From positions 26,384,508 to 26,448,507 of the forward strand of contig NC_049980.1 in assembly GCF_000003815.2 (NCBI RefSeq): a stretch of 64,000 bases of DNA. The letters are read 5' to 3'. Under the pieces are notes generated by a model. That model did not search any database and had not been told where the DNA came from. It saw only the letters and a program-made list of their open reading frames with translations. The DNA is from Branchiostoma floridae (lineage: Eukaryota > Chordata > Leptocardii > Amphioxiformes > Branchiostomatidae). The position numbers and the translations under genes are program-made. Below are positions 12,801 to 22,593 of the stretch, piece after piece; position 1 is the first letter of the stretch, and the number at the start of each line of letters is the position of its first letter.

Positions 12801-15800
12801 GAGTAACCTCACAAATTCCGCCACGGCAAGACTATCTCAAAAACTGAGGTATCAGGGTAAATCGTTACGATGTACAAATTACTGCACTGTAAATGAAAGC
12901 TGGCCTTTAAAGCAATCCCTTCTATCCGGATATTCGCGATGATATTCTAATGGTGATCCACCATTCGCATTCCTCTTACAACATGCATTCCATCGAGCAT
13001 TCCAAGCTGTTTAATTTTATCATAACATAATTTAAATTCCACTTGCGAGTTCGCCCGTGCAGGCTGGGATTTATCAACGTGGGGCCGTTGATCACATAAG
13101 ACAATAAGTGACTAATAACCGTTAGTATCTTCATAACAAATCCAAGCACTGCTTTGAACAGTCAAAACTACGAGACCATTATTCCAATAACCATGCTGAA
13201 GAGCCCAAAATGGTAAGTAGACTATTGAGAAACACTTGAAACGTTAGAATGCAGGTTCTAGGTATTTGAGAGCAAGTTTAATGTGTTCGGATGCAGATTT
13301 GGCAGCAAGCAGGCTGATGTTTCAAGTGTTCTGCTGCAGCATTGACGGTGTGGCAGTGAGCAGATAAGAAAGTTTTAAGTGTTCAGCTGAAGGTTTTACC
13401 TGTCCGGCTGCTGGATCAAATTTCTGTGCTGCAGATTTGGCAGTAATGATGTGATGTTAAAAGTTTTTTGGCTGCAGGCTTTAAACCCATGAAAATCTTA
13501 CCCAGGGTAATAGTAATAAGCATTCTATAGTATTACTGGTGTTAGTCTGCTTTAATTACGTTTGGCGGCAAGGAAACCAATGAGAAACGTTTAAAGTGTT
13601 CGGCTGCAGGTTTGGCCATAAGAAAACTATGAAAACCGTGAAGTTTTCGGCTGCAGATTCAAAGTGTTTGGCTGGGCGACAAGTCTATATACATAAATTT
13701 CTGCTGCAGATTTGGTGGTGAGCAGACTGACTGCAGGTTTGGCCGGCAGCCAGCTTGTTCTGTTGACGCTGTGTGGGGCACACTGACTCCGGGCGGTTCG
13801 GCTGCCGGCACTGTAATTGAGTTAATTTAGAATCAGATACAAATTTTACTTCGCCAAGTTTAATCACGATCTGCAGGCGGCCCAGTGGATTTGTTAACCG
13901 TATCTGGAACAAAATCATGGCAAACAAAACAAGTTAAGACAACACAGGCGGCTGCTCTTCCCCTTCATCTATAATTTGATCTGGAAATACAGGAAAAAGC
14001 TGCATGGTGGATTAAAGTACAGAATATCGACCTCGTGGAGATAACTAGTATTTTGAAGTAATCAGCATTAAAAGGGCCATGAAATAACTCTGTATAGTTA
14101 TGAGCTTACAACATCCTGAAGGTGCACAATTCGCCTATTTCCAACACATTTCAAATGGTATATCATGACCTCTCACGTTATTCATGTTTTTCACAAAAAA
14201 CACACACGCACACGCTTGGGCCCCCGAAAGATACCTTCTTGTCGAAGGTATCTATAAACGTTTCGCTGCCTGTCAGATGGCACCACGCCTGGTCTCATCC
14301 CAAAGCTCAGCACAAAATGTACACCCTTATCAGCCACTTCCTGCCACAATAAGCGGCTTGTGAGAATGGCCTGTAATTTGAGTGACGCACTTGTCCGAAG
14401 CCCCGCGCACGAGGAATCTGCAAATGGTTCCTTTATGGTGACATTTGTCTGTATAGCGGGGCACAGTGGCTATTACACTAGTAGTGTATATTGTCAGTAA
14501 AACAGAAGTAAAATAATGTTGATACTCTTTTTTTCTTTCTTCATTCTTAAATCAACTAGTGCATTTGTCAAAATGTTGATACTTACGTTCATATTGAACT
14601 ATGTGGTAAGTGAGTATGTATAAGGCAAGCGTGATTCAGTTGATTTTTTCTATGCTATGTGAACTGGACAAAGATGGGTTACAGTGAGAATTTTGAACAA
14701 AATCCTCACTGCAACCCAACTTAACCAATGAAGAGGACTTTAAGTTAAACTGCATTCAGCTTATAAAAATAATTGGTGTTTTTGCATCTGGTGCACGATC
14801 AAATTGTCATGATATTAAGCATTGTCTAGATGAGTCAGGTTTGAGTGGTGCTCAGGCGTCCGTGTTGATTAATTTTGAAGCCGGATTTACAGGCTAGCAA
14901 TCATTAGGGGATTCAGGACACCTTGCAGTTTATGTAGTTGACTTCGCGTTTGAATAGAGCCACATCTTGAGTATGTTAGGCACATCATTAAACCGGTTTG
15001 GCTTTAGTGTAGATCCCGGAGGGATACTTTGTAAGTGGCAGCATGCCCAACCGGACACAATACAACACAATACGGTACAAAGTGATGAAATTCAATTCAA
15101 TTCAATTCAATTCACTGCAATATATGCGACAATAAAATCTTCATGCTTGTTACACAGACCACCACAAGACCAGACCAGATAATGATTGAAATGATGGTGC
15201 ACTGCTATTTTTGTCGCTAAAACTTGCTCACTATAGCTATCTAATCTAGTCGGAGACACGATGTTTGCTTCTCCCTTACAGGACTGGATTGACTACCGTC
15301 TCGTCTGGAATCCCGAGGACTACGACAACATCGAGATTATCCGGGTTCCATCCGAGATCACGTGGAAACCAGACCTGGTTCTCTTTAACAAGTAAGTAGG
15401 GCCACTAATATGTGAGTCCCCTTAAATCAGGGTTCCCTCACATCCAGGTTTCCTTGGGATTCATTACATCCGGGTACATGTACATCCGGGTTCCCTCACA
15501 TCCGGGTTATCCCCGAGATATCGTATGTCACATGGAACGCTGATCTGGTTCTATGTGACCGAGATATCACATGGAACCCCGATCTGGTGCTATTTGGTAA
15601 GTAAGGCTTAGGTCCCATTTCCGGGGCCCGGCCGCGATGTTTATGGAAACGAAAAATGAAACTGTTTCCCAGGGAATATACACAAAGTATGCTCCTGGCT
15701 ATTTTTTTTTAAGTTCTGTGTGTTTTGTTGCCTTTCATGTCATGTTTCTCATTTTCGAAAACTACCCGGTCGGGCCCGAGCTGGGAATTGGGGCCTAAGC

Positions 15801-18800
15801 CTTAGCAGTGCGAGTCAATGAAATTTTCAAGGAATCGCTAAGTTTTTCCGAGAAAGCAACAACAAGAATTGCCAAATGAATGCACCAACGTTTTGTGATC
15901 TACCTGTTGCATACAACGTCGAATTCATTGTTGTTTTTAATTTCTGCCGGCAGTGCGGATGGACAGTACGACGTTCAGCTGAAAACCAAGGCTCTCATCG
16001 CTAACACAGGCCAAGTGTATTGGCTGCCCCCTGCCATCTACCAGAGTGCATGCTCCATCGAGGTGCGTTACTTCCCGTTCGACAGGCAGAACTGCACCAT
16101 GAAGTTTGGGTCCTGGACATACGACTCCTCCGAGGTCAACATCGAGCTCATAGACCACGAGGTGGTCATGGACGACTTCAAACAGAACGGCGAGTGGGAC
16201 ATCCTGCGGTCCCCTAACAGGAAGGTGGTCAGCGGCTCCGAGATGTTTGTTATGTTCGACTTCATCATCCAAAGGAAACCCCTGTTCTACACCATCAACC
16301 TGATCATCCCGTGTATTCTCATCACGTCCCTGTCGGTGCTGGTGTTCTACCTGCCGTCCGACTGTGGGGAGAAGATCACACTCAGCATCTCCGTGCTGCT
16401 GGCCCTGACTGTGTTCCTGCTGCTGATCGCCGACATCATCCCGCCGACTTCTCTGGACATCCCGCTCATCGGTAAATATCTCATGTTCACCATGATCTTC
16501 GTGACTTTCACCATCGTCACCACAGTGTACATACTAAACGTGCACCACCGGTCAGCCAGCACCCACACCATGCCGCCCTGGGTAAGAACACTCTTCTTGG
16601 ACAAACTGCCCAAACTCTTGTTCATGAAGCGGCTGGACCAGATGAATGATGAGGACGGGGATTCCGATAAAGGCTGTAAACACCTGAAGGCGTTCGGGCG
16701 CGACCCTGTGGACGTGGTGCACATGAAGCAAAGGAATGCCATGTTGTACGAGACACAGTGCCGGAAGTACGCTCTCAAGGTCTCGGACGTTTCCGGGAGT
16801 CAGACTCTGTCGGAGAACATTTCCCTCCAGCTGTCTCCGGAAATGAGGAGAGCGGTCAGCAACGTCAAGTTTATCGCGGAATACTTCAAGATGCAGGACG
16901 CCAATGACGCGGTGAGTCTAGTTTTGTTTTCAATCAGATCATCTTTCTCACACACAGCCTTAGCAGTGGTCCCTAGAAATAAGGACACAAGCTCTGTACA
17001 CTTAAGAAATTATCGATATCCATATTCAAATGTCTAAGAGAGGCAGCCTTGCTATGAAATCTATTCCAATGTCCTCAGAAGTGGTCTCTCGATTGTTCTC
17101 GCGCGCGCTCAGACATTGTCTTAGTTCTTTCAGTGCTGTATGTTTTATACTTATTCAAAATCATTTAGATATATACCGTGGTTGAAGATCTCACACTTGT
17201 CGGCAAGGTATATCACGGAAACTCAATGCTGACTGATGTTCTTATGATTTTACCTTCACTCGTTAACAAGTGACGTTGATCCCAAAAGTTTCGTAAACCA
17301 CACCCCAACTTTTATATAATGTCACAAGCTTGACTTGTTTGTTGTGTAATATGAAATAATGCAGATAAATGCTGCAGCTGACAAGACGAAGAGGAGTGAA
17401 CGCCCCTGTGAAAAGATTAGACCAATCAGAGCGCGTTTTGCGGGGATGTAGTCTTGCGAGAAAAGTCATCCCTTCAGCCGAGATGGATTTACCGCCGCCT
17501 GTCAGGAAGATACGCCAGAAAACCCGGCGTAATTCCGCCCGATCATTCCTCCAGCAGCCGCCGAGCGACCTTCCAAATGCCAACAGCCTCGGTTCAGGGA
17601 GCAGCTCCCAGCTGCAATCGCGGCGGGGTCAGAGCGACGCGCGCACGCCGAGGTTGTGCTTAATTTGGATGTGAGGTGGAACTTCCCAGGGGACCTCCGT
17701 GGGCGGAATATCAATCAGGGACCAAAAACACTGTAATAGTCGAAACGGGGATCTAGACAGGGGACAGTTAGATTTTTTTCATGAATAGCTCGACATATTC
17801 GGTTAGACATCTAGGCCATCGGATTTCCATTGAATGTGTCTGGGATGTAACTGCGGCAATGGTACATTACAACATACGGAACATTTGATTTAGCGATTTC
17901 TCTTTGGCTATGACTGGCCGGGTATATGTCGATTATTTTCCATCATATCATAACATGTAGTGAAAATGTAGGGTTTTCTTAAAATCCTGGGTGATGCCAG
18001 TGAGAGGGTATTTACCGGGTTCACGGCGGAACCCAATTCTGCCCGCCTCCTCCTCCGCCGCTATGCCTGTGCGACGGCAGGACCTCATTCTGTCAGGCCG
18101 CCGCCATGCTAACCATGTCTCCGCTGACGTGTGTCTGCCGAGATGAAGGAGCTTTGTGGCAATTAACCTATCAAAATGGATGATGAGAAGCTGCCTGAAA
18201 ACCATAATGCAGTTAACCAACCTTCACTGACACTGCTGCAGAGGAAACAAACGGTCATAGGACATGCTGCATATGCGAAAAGATGTGATTATTTTTGATT
18301 ATCCAAAAAAAATTTCATTTCGTGAGTGTCGATCGAATCAAACGCAGTTTGTGTGTAATTCGTCATATATAAACATGTCATTGTCACTCTGACGGACGGT
18401 TCTCCGGCGGCTGCTGCAGACAAGCGTGCGTCAGACGCTCAGGGCGAAGCGGACCGTGAAATGCCGCAATCTTGCTTATCGCGACACTCCGACAGCTTCC
18501 CAAAGTCATGGTTCTCAGACTTGGTGTTGAACGGACTGGCTACAGGAGGGGATCGTACGTTGTGCTGCTATTTCCCGCACAGGGGGCAGTTAAAGATACG
18601 AATTAAACATAGAACAAAATAATGCTGACAACAGAATAGGTAAAACGTGAAACGTGCCATTGGCTCTGTAGTGATATGACAGACAAACAACATAAGACAA
18701 TGGATTTTTGACTCGTATTGTGGATTTTACGTCTACTTTCCCTTTCTGTTGTGTTGTCTTTCAGCATCATTTTAGCTTATCGATGTAGTGCTTTCCCTTG

Positions 18801-19105
18801 CTCTGGGAAAAGATATATTGTGTGCGGAAATGGAATTTCATAAAACCGTAAAATTTCATATTCTCCAATTGCAAGCAAAAGCAACTGGTCAATCGCCCGT
18901 AACTCTGCTCTTGTAACAGAGCTGACGTCTAGCGACTTATAAGTGAACTGCATTACTTCTATCATTGCAGGTGAACGAGGACTGGAAGTACGTTGCCATG
19001 GTGATAGACCGGATCTGCCTGTGGCTGTTCTTGTCCGTCTGTGTCATTGGAACCCTGGGATTGTTCCTGCAGCCGCTCTTCATATCAGACGACGACATCG
19101 TCTGA
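882..19105 (+). CDS. nAChR non-alpha (beta-like) subunit, gene A
   Basis: Predicted subunit of a pentameric acetylcholine-gated cation channel in the plasma membrane. Coding exons: 882-936, 7403-7548, 11873-11917, 15282-15391, 15954-16911, 18971-19105; total 1449 nt, 482 residues. Every intron is GT-AG and the frame is continuous. Exon 1 encodes a signal peptide ([19 protein letters not shown]). The Cys-loop is C152-C166 with the family sequence FPFDRQNC, which also makes an N-glycosylation site (N165). Loop B Trp is W173. M1 is about 229-250, M2 259-279 with E258 at the intermediate ring (cation selectivity), M3 about 291-313 followed by NVHHR, and M4 about 446-470. Loop C has SPNRKVVSG and no adjacent cysteines, so this is not an alpha subunit. 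The C-terminus GLFLQPLF resembles vertebrate beta2/beta4. Introns are long (6.5, 4.3, 3.4, 0.6 and 2.1 kb). The intron after exon 4 carries copies of that exon's end. Confidence 0.93.
2239..2520. repeat. 44-bp minisatellite
   Basis: About six head-to-tail copies of a unit containing GCCTGCATTTCCAG, CTACCGAACCCTAG and CCGTGCTCGCT. Copies begin at about 2239, 2283, 2327, 2371 and 2415. The middle copies differ at only one or two positions. The last copies (after 2458) are degenerate and lose the fixed spacing. Confidence 0.9.
4360..4545. repeat. Purine-rich degenerate tandem repeat
   Basis: Many short G/A-rich units of the form GGGGATGAAACTGAA with variable spacing. The long minus-strand open frame here is a product of the strand asymmetry and is not evidence for a gene. 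Confidence 0.6.
5400..5690. repeat. Degenerate ~30-bp tandem repeat
   Basis: Diverged units around CCTGGATA and (G)TACGTATA recur about every 30 bp. The frames here read through repeat units and match no family. Confidence 0.5.
6060..6345. repeat. Degenerate ~60-bp tandem repeat
   Basis: Diverged units around CGTGCTGAGG, GGGAAT(A/G)GAGA and GTCAGACAC(G/A)T recur. Both strands are open by chance of repeat composition; no protein family is recognised. Confidence 0.55.
9925..10325. repeat. ~42-bp degenerate minisatellite
   Basis: Repeated blocks GTAGCCGTTCCGATGT and GAGAGTGA(C/G)TTGCTCC alternate through the interval, with small insertions and deletions between copies. Confidence 0.75.
10561..10667. 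repeat. 35-bp tandem repeat, three copies
   Basis: Three near-identical units start CTTCAAATGGA or CTTCAAATAGA and end CATGTTATATC, at 10561, about 10596 and about 10631. Only a few substitutions separate them. Confidence 0.85.
10705..11150. repeat. ~40-bp degenerate tandem repeat
   Basis: Alternating CACAGACATATTG-like and CACCTTATTGTGAA-like blocks recur about ten times with progressive divergence. Confidence 0.7.
13240..13770. repeat. Degenerate tandem repeat rich in GCTGCAG
   Basis: Units with (T/A)GTGTTCGGCTGCAG, ATTTGGCAG and (G/A)AGCAGAC recur with irregular spacing of about 50-60 bp, strongly diverged. Confidence 0.55.
14675..14718. repeat. Short inverted repeat (hairpin)
   Basis: TGGGTTACAGTGAGAATTTTG is followed after 2 nt by its near-perfect reverse complement (19 of 21 positions pair). 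It is probably a snap-back remnant of a small mobile element. It is shorter than a typical microRNA precursor. Confidence 0.6.
15512..15602 (+). repeat. Two decayed copies of the gene A exon 4 end plus splice donor
   Basis: The exon 4 end reads GAGATCACGTGG...GACCTGGTTCTCTTTAACAA|GTAAGT. Two downstream copies read GAGATAT(C)...TGGAACGCTGATCTGG and GAGATATCACATGGAAC...GATCTGGTGCTATTTG|GTAAGT. The second copy keeps a consensus donor at 15597. They cannot extend the exon in frame because a TAA directly follows the true donor. They appear to be remnants of a junction-spanning tandem duplication. Confidence 0.8.
15603..15803. mobile_element. MITE family 1, copy 1
   Basis: About 200 bp with terminal inverted repeats: AAGGCTTAGGTCCCATTTCC at the left, and CCTAAGCCTT preceded by CCCAATTCC-complementary sequence at the right. 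The subterminal blocks GGGGCCCGGCCG and CGGTCGGGCCC are typical of this family in the window. There is no coding capacity, so it is non-autonomous. It begins directly after the duplicated splice donor. Confidence 0.8.
16912..18970 (+). other. Gene A intron 5 (2.1 kb)
   Basis: Starts GTGAGT, ends GCAG, phase 0. It holds a GC-rich segment at about 17400-17690 with a CCAAT box in the context GACCAATCAGAGCGCG near 17420-17437. No gene or clear repeat is recognised elsewhere in it. Confidence 0.7.
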
Positions 19106-19189
19106 AATACAACTGATGACAGTCGTCCGGCACTCTAGAGCGCACGCGCAGAACGGACACACATCCCTTGCACAAGTGTGGCTGAGAAT

Positions 19190-19330
19190 CTGGCAATGCC
19201 AACCGGAAGCATCCAAATTGTACAAAATAAGGCCTGTCCAAACGGAGGCCTCCGAACTGTGTAGATCCGGTATTTCCAAACCGAAGCCTGGTAAAACCCG
19301 GCATGTCCAACGGAAATCCTCCGGGCTGCA
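19190..19330. repeat. Degenerate ~50-bp repeat in the gene A 3' UTR
   Basis: The blocks CCAACCGGAAGC, CCAAACGGAGGCCTCC, CCAAACCGAAGCC and CCAACGGAAATCCTCC recur at about 50-bp spacing immediately after the gene A stop codon. Confidence 0.6.
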
Positions 19331-20208
19331 TCAGTCAGTCAGTTGAAGTGGCCTGCCGTCCCAATGGTAATGACTTTGGGAGCGAATCCTTACCTTTGCT
19401 AGACGTGTCGTGTGGATGTGGTGATTAATTAATTAGTTGATCGGTAAGTCCATGATCGGTAAAGTTTCGCCGTTGGTTGAAAAAGCTTGCCCTGTATACC
19501 GTTACACTGTCTACCATCTAGCAATACTATAACAACCACAGGGGACCTCTATTTTCATTGTACACCATTTTGGTGACTGTTTTGTACAGATCGCAGTGTC
19601 TAAGCCGAAATTTCCACCGAGCTGCCCCTCTAGGAGAATCTGTTTACTGCACTCTTGTGTTAACGTTCTGTCTGCTTTGAGCGTCATACACGCGAGCTAG
19701 GCCCGACACTATGTGCAGCTGTAAGACTGATAGGTACTAGTTCTGGACAAAGAGCGGTGAAGAGCGTGGACTTTATATGTACATTGACAGTGTACAAACA
19801 CAATGTAACTAAGAACAGAGAAGCGAACCATAGATGTGTATAATAAGTACAGTTCCGATTGTTTACCATGGCTCCTCATCTTCCTACTTACCAAGGGCTA
19901 TTATGTAAACCTCAGTGAGCGTTTGCCCGACCCGGCTCCCCCCTAAGTCTGTCATGTAACGTATTGTATAGTAACGATTGTTTTGGATGAAACAGGCACC
20001 AAGAAATATTATGTAAAATAACCATCCTGTTGGATTAAATGTTGTCTTCTAAAGTAATGCATTCGAGTTACCTCTCGTGTCGAAGTCATGTTTAGATTGA
20101 TTATATTCATTTTATTGACACAGTTTAAGTTTTAACTTTAACCGAGCATGAATCCATCTGGGTGCTTTTGGAAAGGGAATGTCACACCAGCCGCATCTCG
20201 CAAAATTC

Positions 20209-20214
20209 AATAAA
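20209..20214 (+). promoter_or_regulatory. Candidate polyadenylation signal, gene A
   Basis: AATAAA about 1.1 kb past the gene A stop codon. It is a short motif and may be fortuitous. Confidence 0.35.
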
Positions 20215-21287
20215 CAAATTTTCACTGATGCCTAAAGCAACGTTGTATTGATAATAGATACCTTTGTGGTGTCCATTGGTGGCTGCAGCCCAAACAGAAA
20301 TACATAAAAACATATCCTTCAGTTAAACTGATTCTGCATGTCTACCATGCAATAGTGTGTGAAAAATTCGCCACCAGGCATCAAGGTAACACTCGCGCAT
20401 TTATGCACGTGTCAATGTGAACTTGGATGGGAAGGGTTGGACGGAAATGCATAAATGGCCCAACAGTTGCGTCGATAAAGGACAGACATCTACTAATAGT
20501 AAAGATGAGCCAGTTACCCAAGCAACTGGACATGATTTTGGAAACGGTCAGACGTTTCAAGTAGCACCCACTACCTTCCGTGAGTGACCCCGACCAGATC
20601 TTGGCAGTGCTAGAGCAGGTTTTATAAATTGATAACCTAACTATGAAGTGTTATCCATTGTTAGCGCATAGACCTGCTCTGCAGCTGCAACAAAATCATA
20701 GTTGCTTTAACAACTGCTATTTGGCGTAGCCCTACAGTTGCCCCGTAGTACAGTCGTATTACCAGGAAATATGCTATGAGATACCATAGTTTGGTTCTTG
20801 GTTGATCAAAATACGAGTAAAGCCCGCTATGTGTTTGTAACAACCCCTCTGCACGCAAATATATATTTCCACACCCACAGTGCACTTATGATATAGAACA
20901 TAATAAATGAATTGAACAACTTGAATACTGCGGAAATCTAGCTGCACCGACCTATCATCCTTACGGCTGGGCGGTGCACATGAGTCATGACGTCTGTAAC
21001 ACTATAAAGCAGGAAACGGATGTAAAGCCGACAATGATGACGGATGTACACGTACAGCAGTGATTGTATGATACAAATGTAATTGTCTAAATCAATACGT
21101 ATCAAAACGCTATATATCCGATAGGACCGGGGCAAACCGAATGTTAAAAGCGGCTAGTATATGATAATCTGAACAATTGTAAACGGTTGTGTGATAAGTC
21201 ACTGTGAACCTGGGTGCGCACGACGTATGCAAAATGGTTTCACATTGGATAGTTTTCACTTACACAGACAGGAATGAACAGAATTGT

Positions 21288-21407
21288 CAGGGTTGGACAA
21301 GGTTATTTAACGACTGGCCCGGAACCTGCTGAAAAGTTGGTTAAGACAGCTGTTTGCTTACTTGCTCTACAGGACCAGTGAATTTTTAAAACTTGTCCAA
21401 CCCTGAA
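21288..21407. mobile_element. Small MITE (~120 bp)
   Basis: The terminal inverted repeats TCAGGGTTGGACAAG and CTTGTCCAACCCTGA flank about 90 bp of non-coding DNA. This is a non-autonomous snap-back element; the transposase family cannot be told from the sequence alone. Confidence 0.75.
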
Positions 21408-21649
21408 AGTTGTAGATACTGCGGGGTTGTCTGTTGTCACATGTCAAGTCAAAGGCGTGCGTTTGGTTGAAGAATACTTTTGAAATAAAAGCTATGATTT
21501 TGAAATCGCGCTCTTGACTGTCCCGTCTGACCATTCTGTTTCTTATCTATAGATTCAGTAATAGTAATATTGTGTTGTACACGGTACCTATGTGTTGCCT
21601 GCCGGGCGAGCTACGTGAGCCTGTGTGCCGTTCTTGTTAGTGTCGGTTG

Positions 21650-21820
21650 GGATGTTTTAAGAAACGAAAAATTGAAATGCATACCTAGAAATATACACAA
21701 GTAATGAACACGAATCTTATTTTTACATTTTGTGTATATTTTGATGTCCTTTATGTTATTCTTTTCGCTCCCGAAAGCTGCCCGGCCGGGCCCCGGTTTG
21801 GAAATGTGACCTAAGCCTAA
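21650..21820. mobile_element. MITE family 1, copy 2 (5' truncated)
   Basis: The right end CCCGGCCGGGCCCCGG followed by TTTGGAAATGTGACCTAAGCC matches family 1. The interior (GATGTTTTAAGAAACGAAAAA, then ATATACACAA) matches copy 1. The expected left terminal repeat is missing. Confidence 0.7.
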
Positions 21821-21837
21821 AGCTGGAGTCACCAAAA

Positions 21838-21992
21838 TGGGGTAGGCCCGACTGTTTGCGGAAACAAAAATAGAAATATATACAAATTATTCCCATCACC
21901 ATTTTCACGTTCTGTGTGTTTTTCTTGTCTTTTGTATCTTACCTGTCGTTCCCGAAAGCTGCCCGGTCGGGCCCCGGTTTGGAAATGTGACC
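21838..21992. mobile_element. MITE family 1, copy 3 (5' truncated)
   Basis: The interior (TTTGCGGAAACAAAAAT) and right end (CCCGGTCGGGCCCCGG, then TTTGGAAATGTGACC) match copy 2, which lies directly upstream in the same orientation. The left end is truncated. Confidence 0.7.
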
Positions 21993-22139
21993 GCTCGTAG
22001 CATCAGCTGATGCCATCCCAGCTAGCGTTAAGTGGCAGGCCAAACCAACAAGACTACAGATATGCGTGTACATAAAAAACACATACACATCAAATTAAGG
22101 AATGGAAAAATTGGTATTGCACGCACAAAATAAATACAC

Positions 22140-22232
22140 AATGGTGTAACATACACAGACACGCACACACACACACATACTACGCACGCGCGCATGCACA
22201 TACACACACGTACACACACACGCACACACAGT
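22140..22232. repeat. CA-rich microsatellite
   Basis: Imperfect (CA)n with interspersed ACG and CGCG steps. It makes the minus-strand frame here look like a valine-cysteine-arginine repeat. Confidence 0.9.
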
Positions 22233-22593
22233 TTGTGCATTCCTTGACCCTTGCCTTTTATCAGGAGAAAGATCCAAAATAAAGCAGAAAAGCGAAGAAT
22301 TACTGAACAGATGTGTGTTTGACGAGGTTGTGTGATTGAACGCTCCCCTCGCGGCATCCTGAGCCTCCTTATCCCCGTCCTGTCCGACGGGACCGTCAAC
22401 AAGTCGGAAACACGACGCCACCAGCTGTTACACCAGGGCTGGGAGCGGCGCATTGCAGGGACGCCATCGCCAAATATCGGCACAGCGGTAGTACGCAGGC
22501 ATGTGAAACGTTACACCGGCCTGAGACCGACCGATCGGCGGGAGCAGAGTTGACCCCGACCCGCGAACAGACCGAGAGAAGTCCGGGCCAAAC

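Larger units (their letters stand above)
11918..15281 (+). other. Gene A intron 3 (3.4 kb)
   Basis: Starts GTAAGA, ends TACAG, phase 0. Contains a degenerate array at about 13240-13770, a short hairpin at 14675-14718 and an ATTCA pentamer run at about 15085-15113. No gene is recognised. This is the intron that is missing from genes B, D and E. Confidence 0.8.
19106..22593 (+). other. Spacer between genes A and B
   Basis: Contains the gene A 3' UTR with a degenerate ~50-bp repeat (about 19190-19330), a polyadenylation-signal candidate at 20209, a small MITE at 21288-21407, two MITE family 1 fragments (21650-21992) and a CA repeat (about 22140-22232). The segment just before 22594 is GC-richer and presumably carries the gene B promoter and 5' UTR. 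No separate gene is recognised. Confidence 0.75.

Noticed and set aside
14675-14718. A microRNA precursor
   Set aside because: The stem is only about 21 bp with a 2-nt loop, too short for a normal precursor; a transposon snap-back is more likely.
15880-15953. Upstream extension of gene A exon 5 from the ATG at 15877
   Set aside because: The continuous frame is intronic; the CGGCAG acceptor at 15951-15953 and agreement with all paralogues place the exon start at 15954.
15937-16272. Antisense frames of 60-180 codons opposite the large nAChR exons
   Set aside because: They are shadows of the strongly biased coding frames on the plus strand and occur at the same place in every paralogue.
22140-22232. 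CRISPR-like or other spaced repeat
   Set aside because: It is a simple CA microsatellite. No array in the window has unique spacers between identical repeats, and the DNA is eukaryotic.
22028-22483. Minus-strand 151-codon frame between genes A and B
   Set aside because: Much of it is a CA repeat read as CVRVC-like sequence; the rest matches nothing I know.
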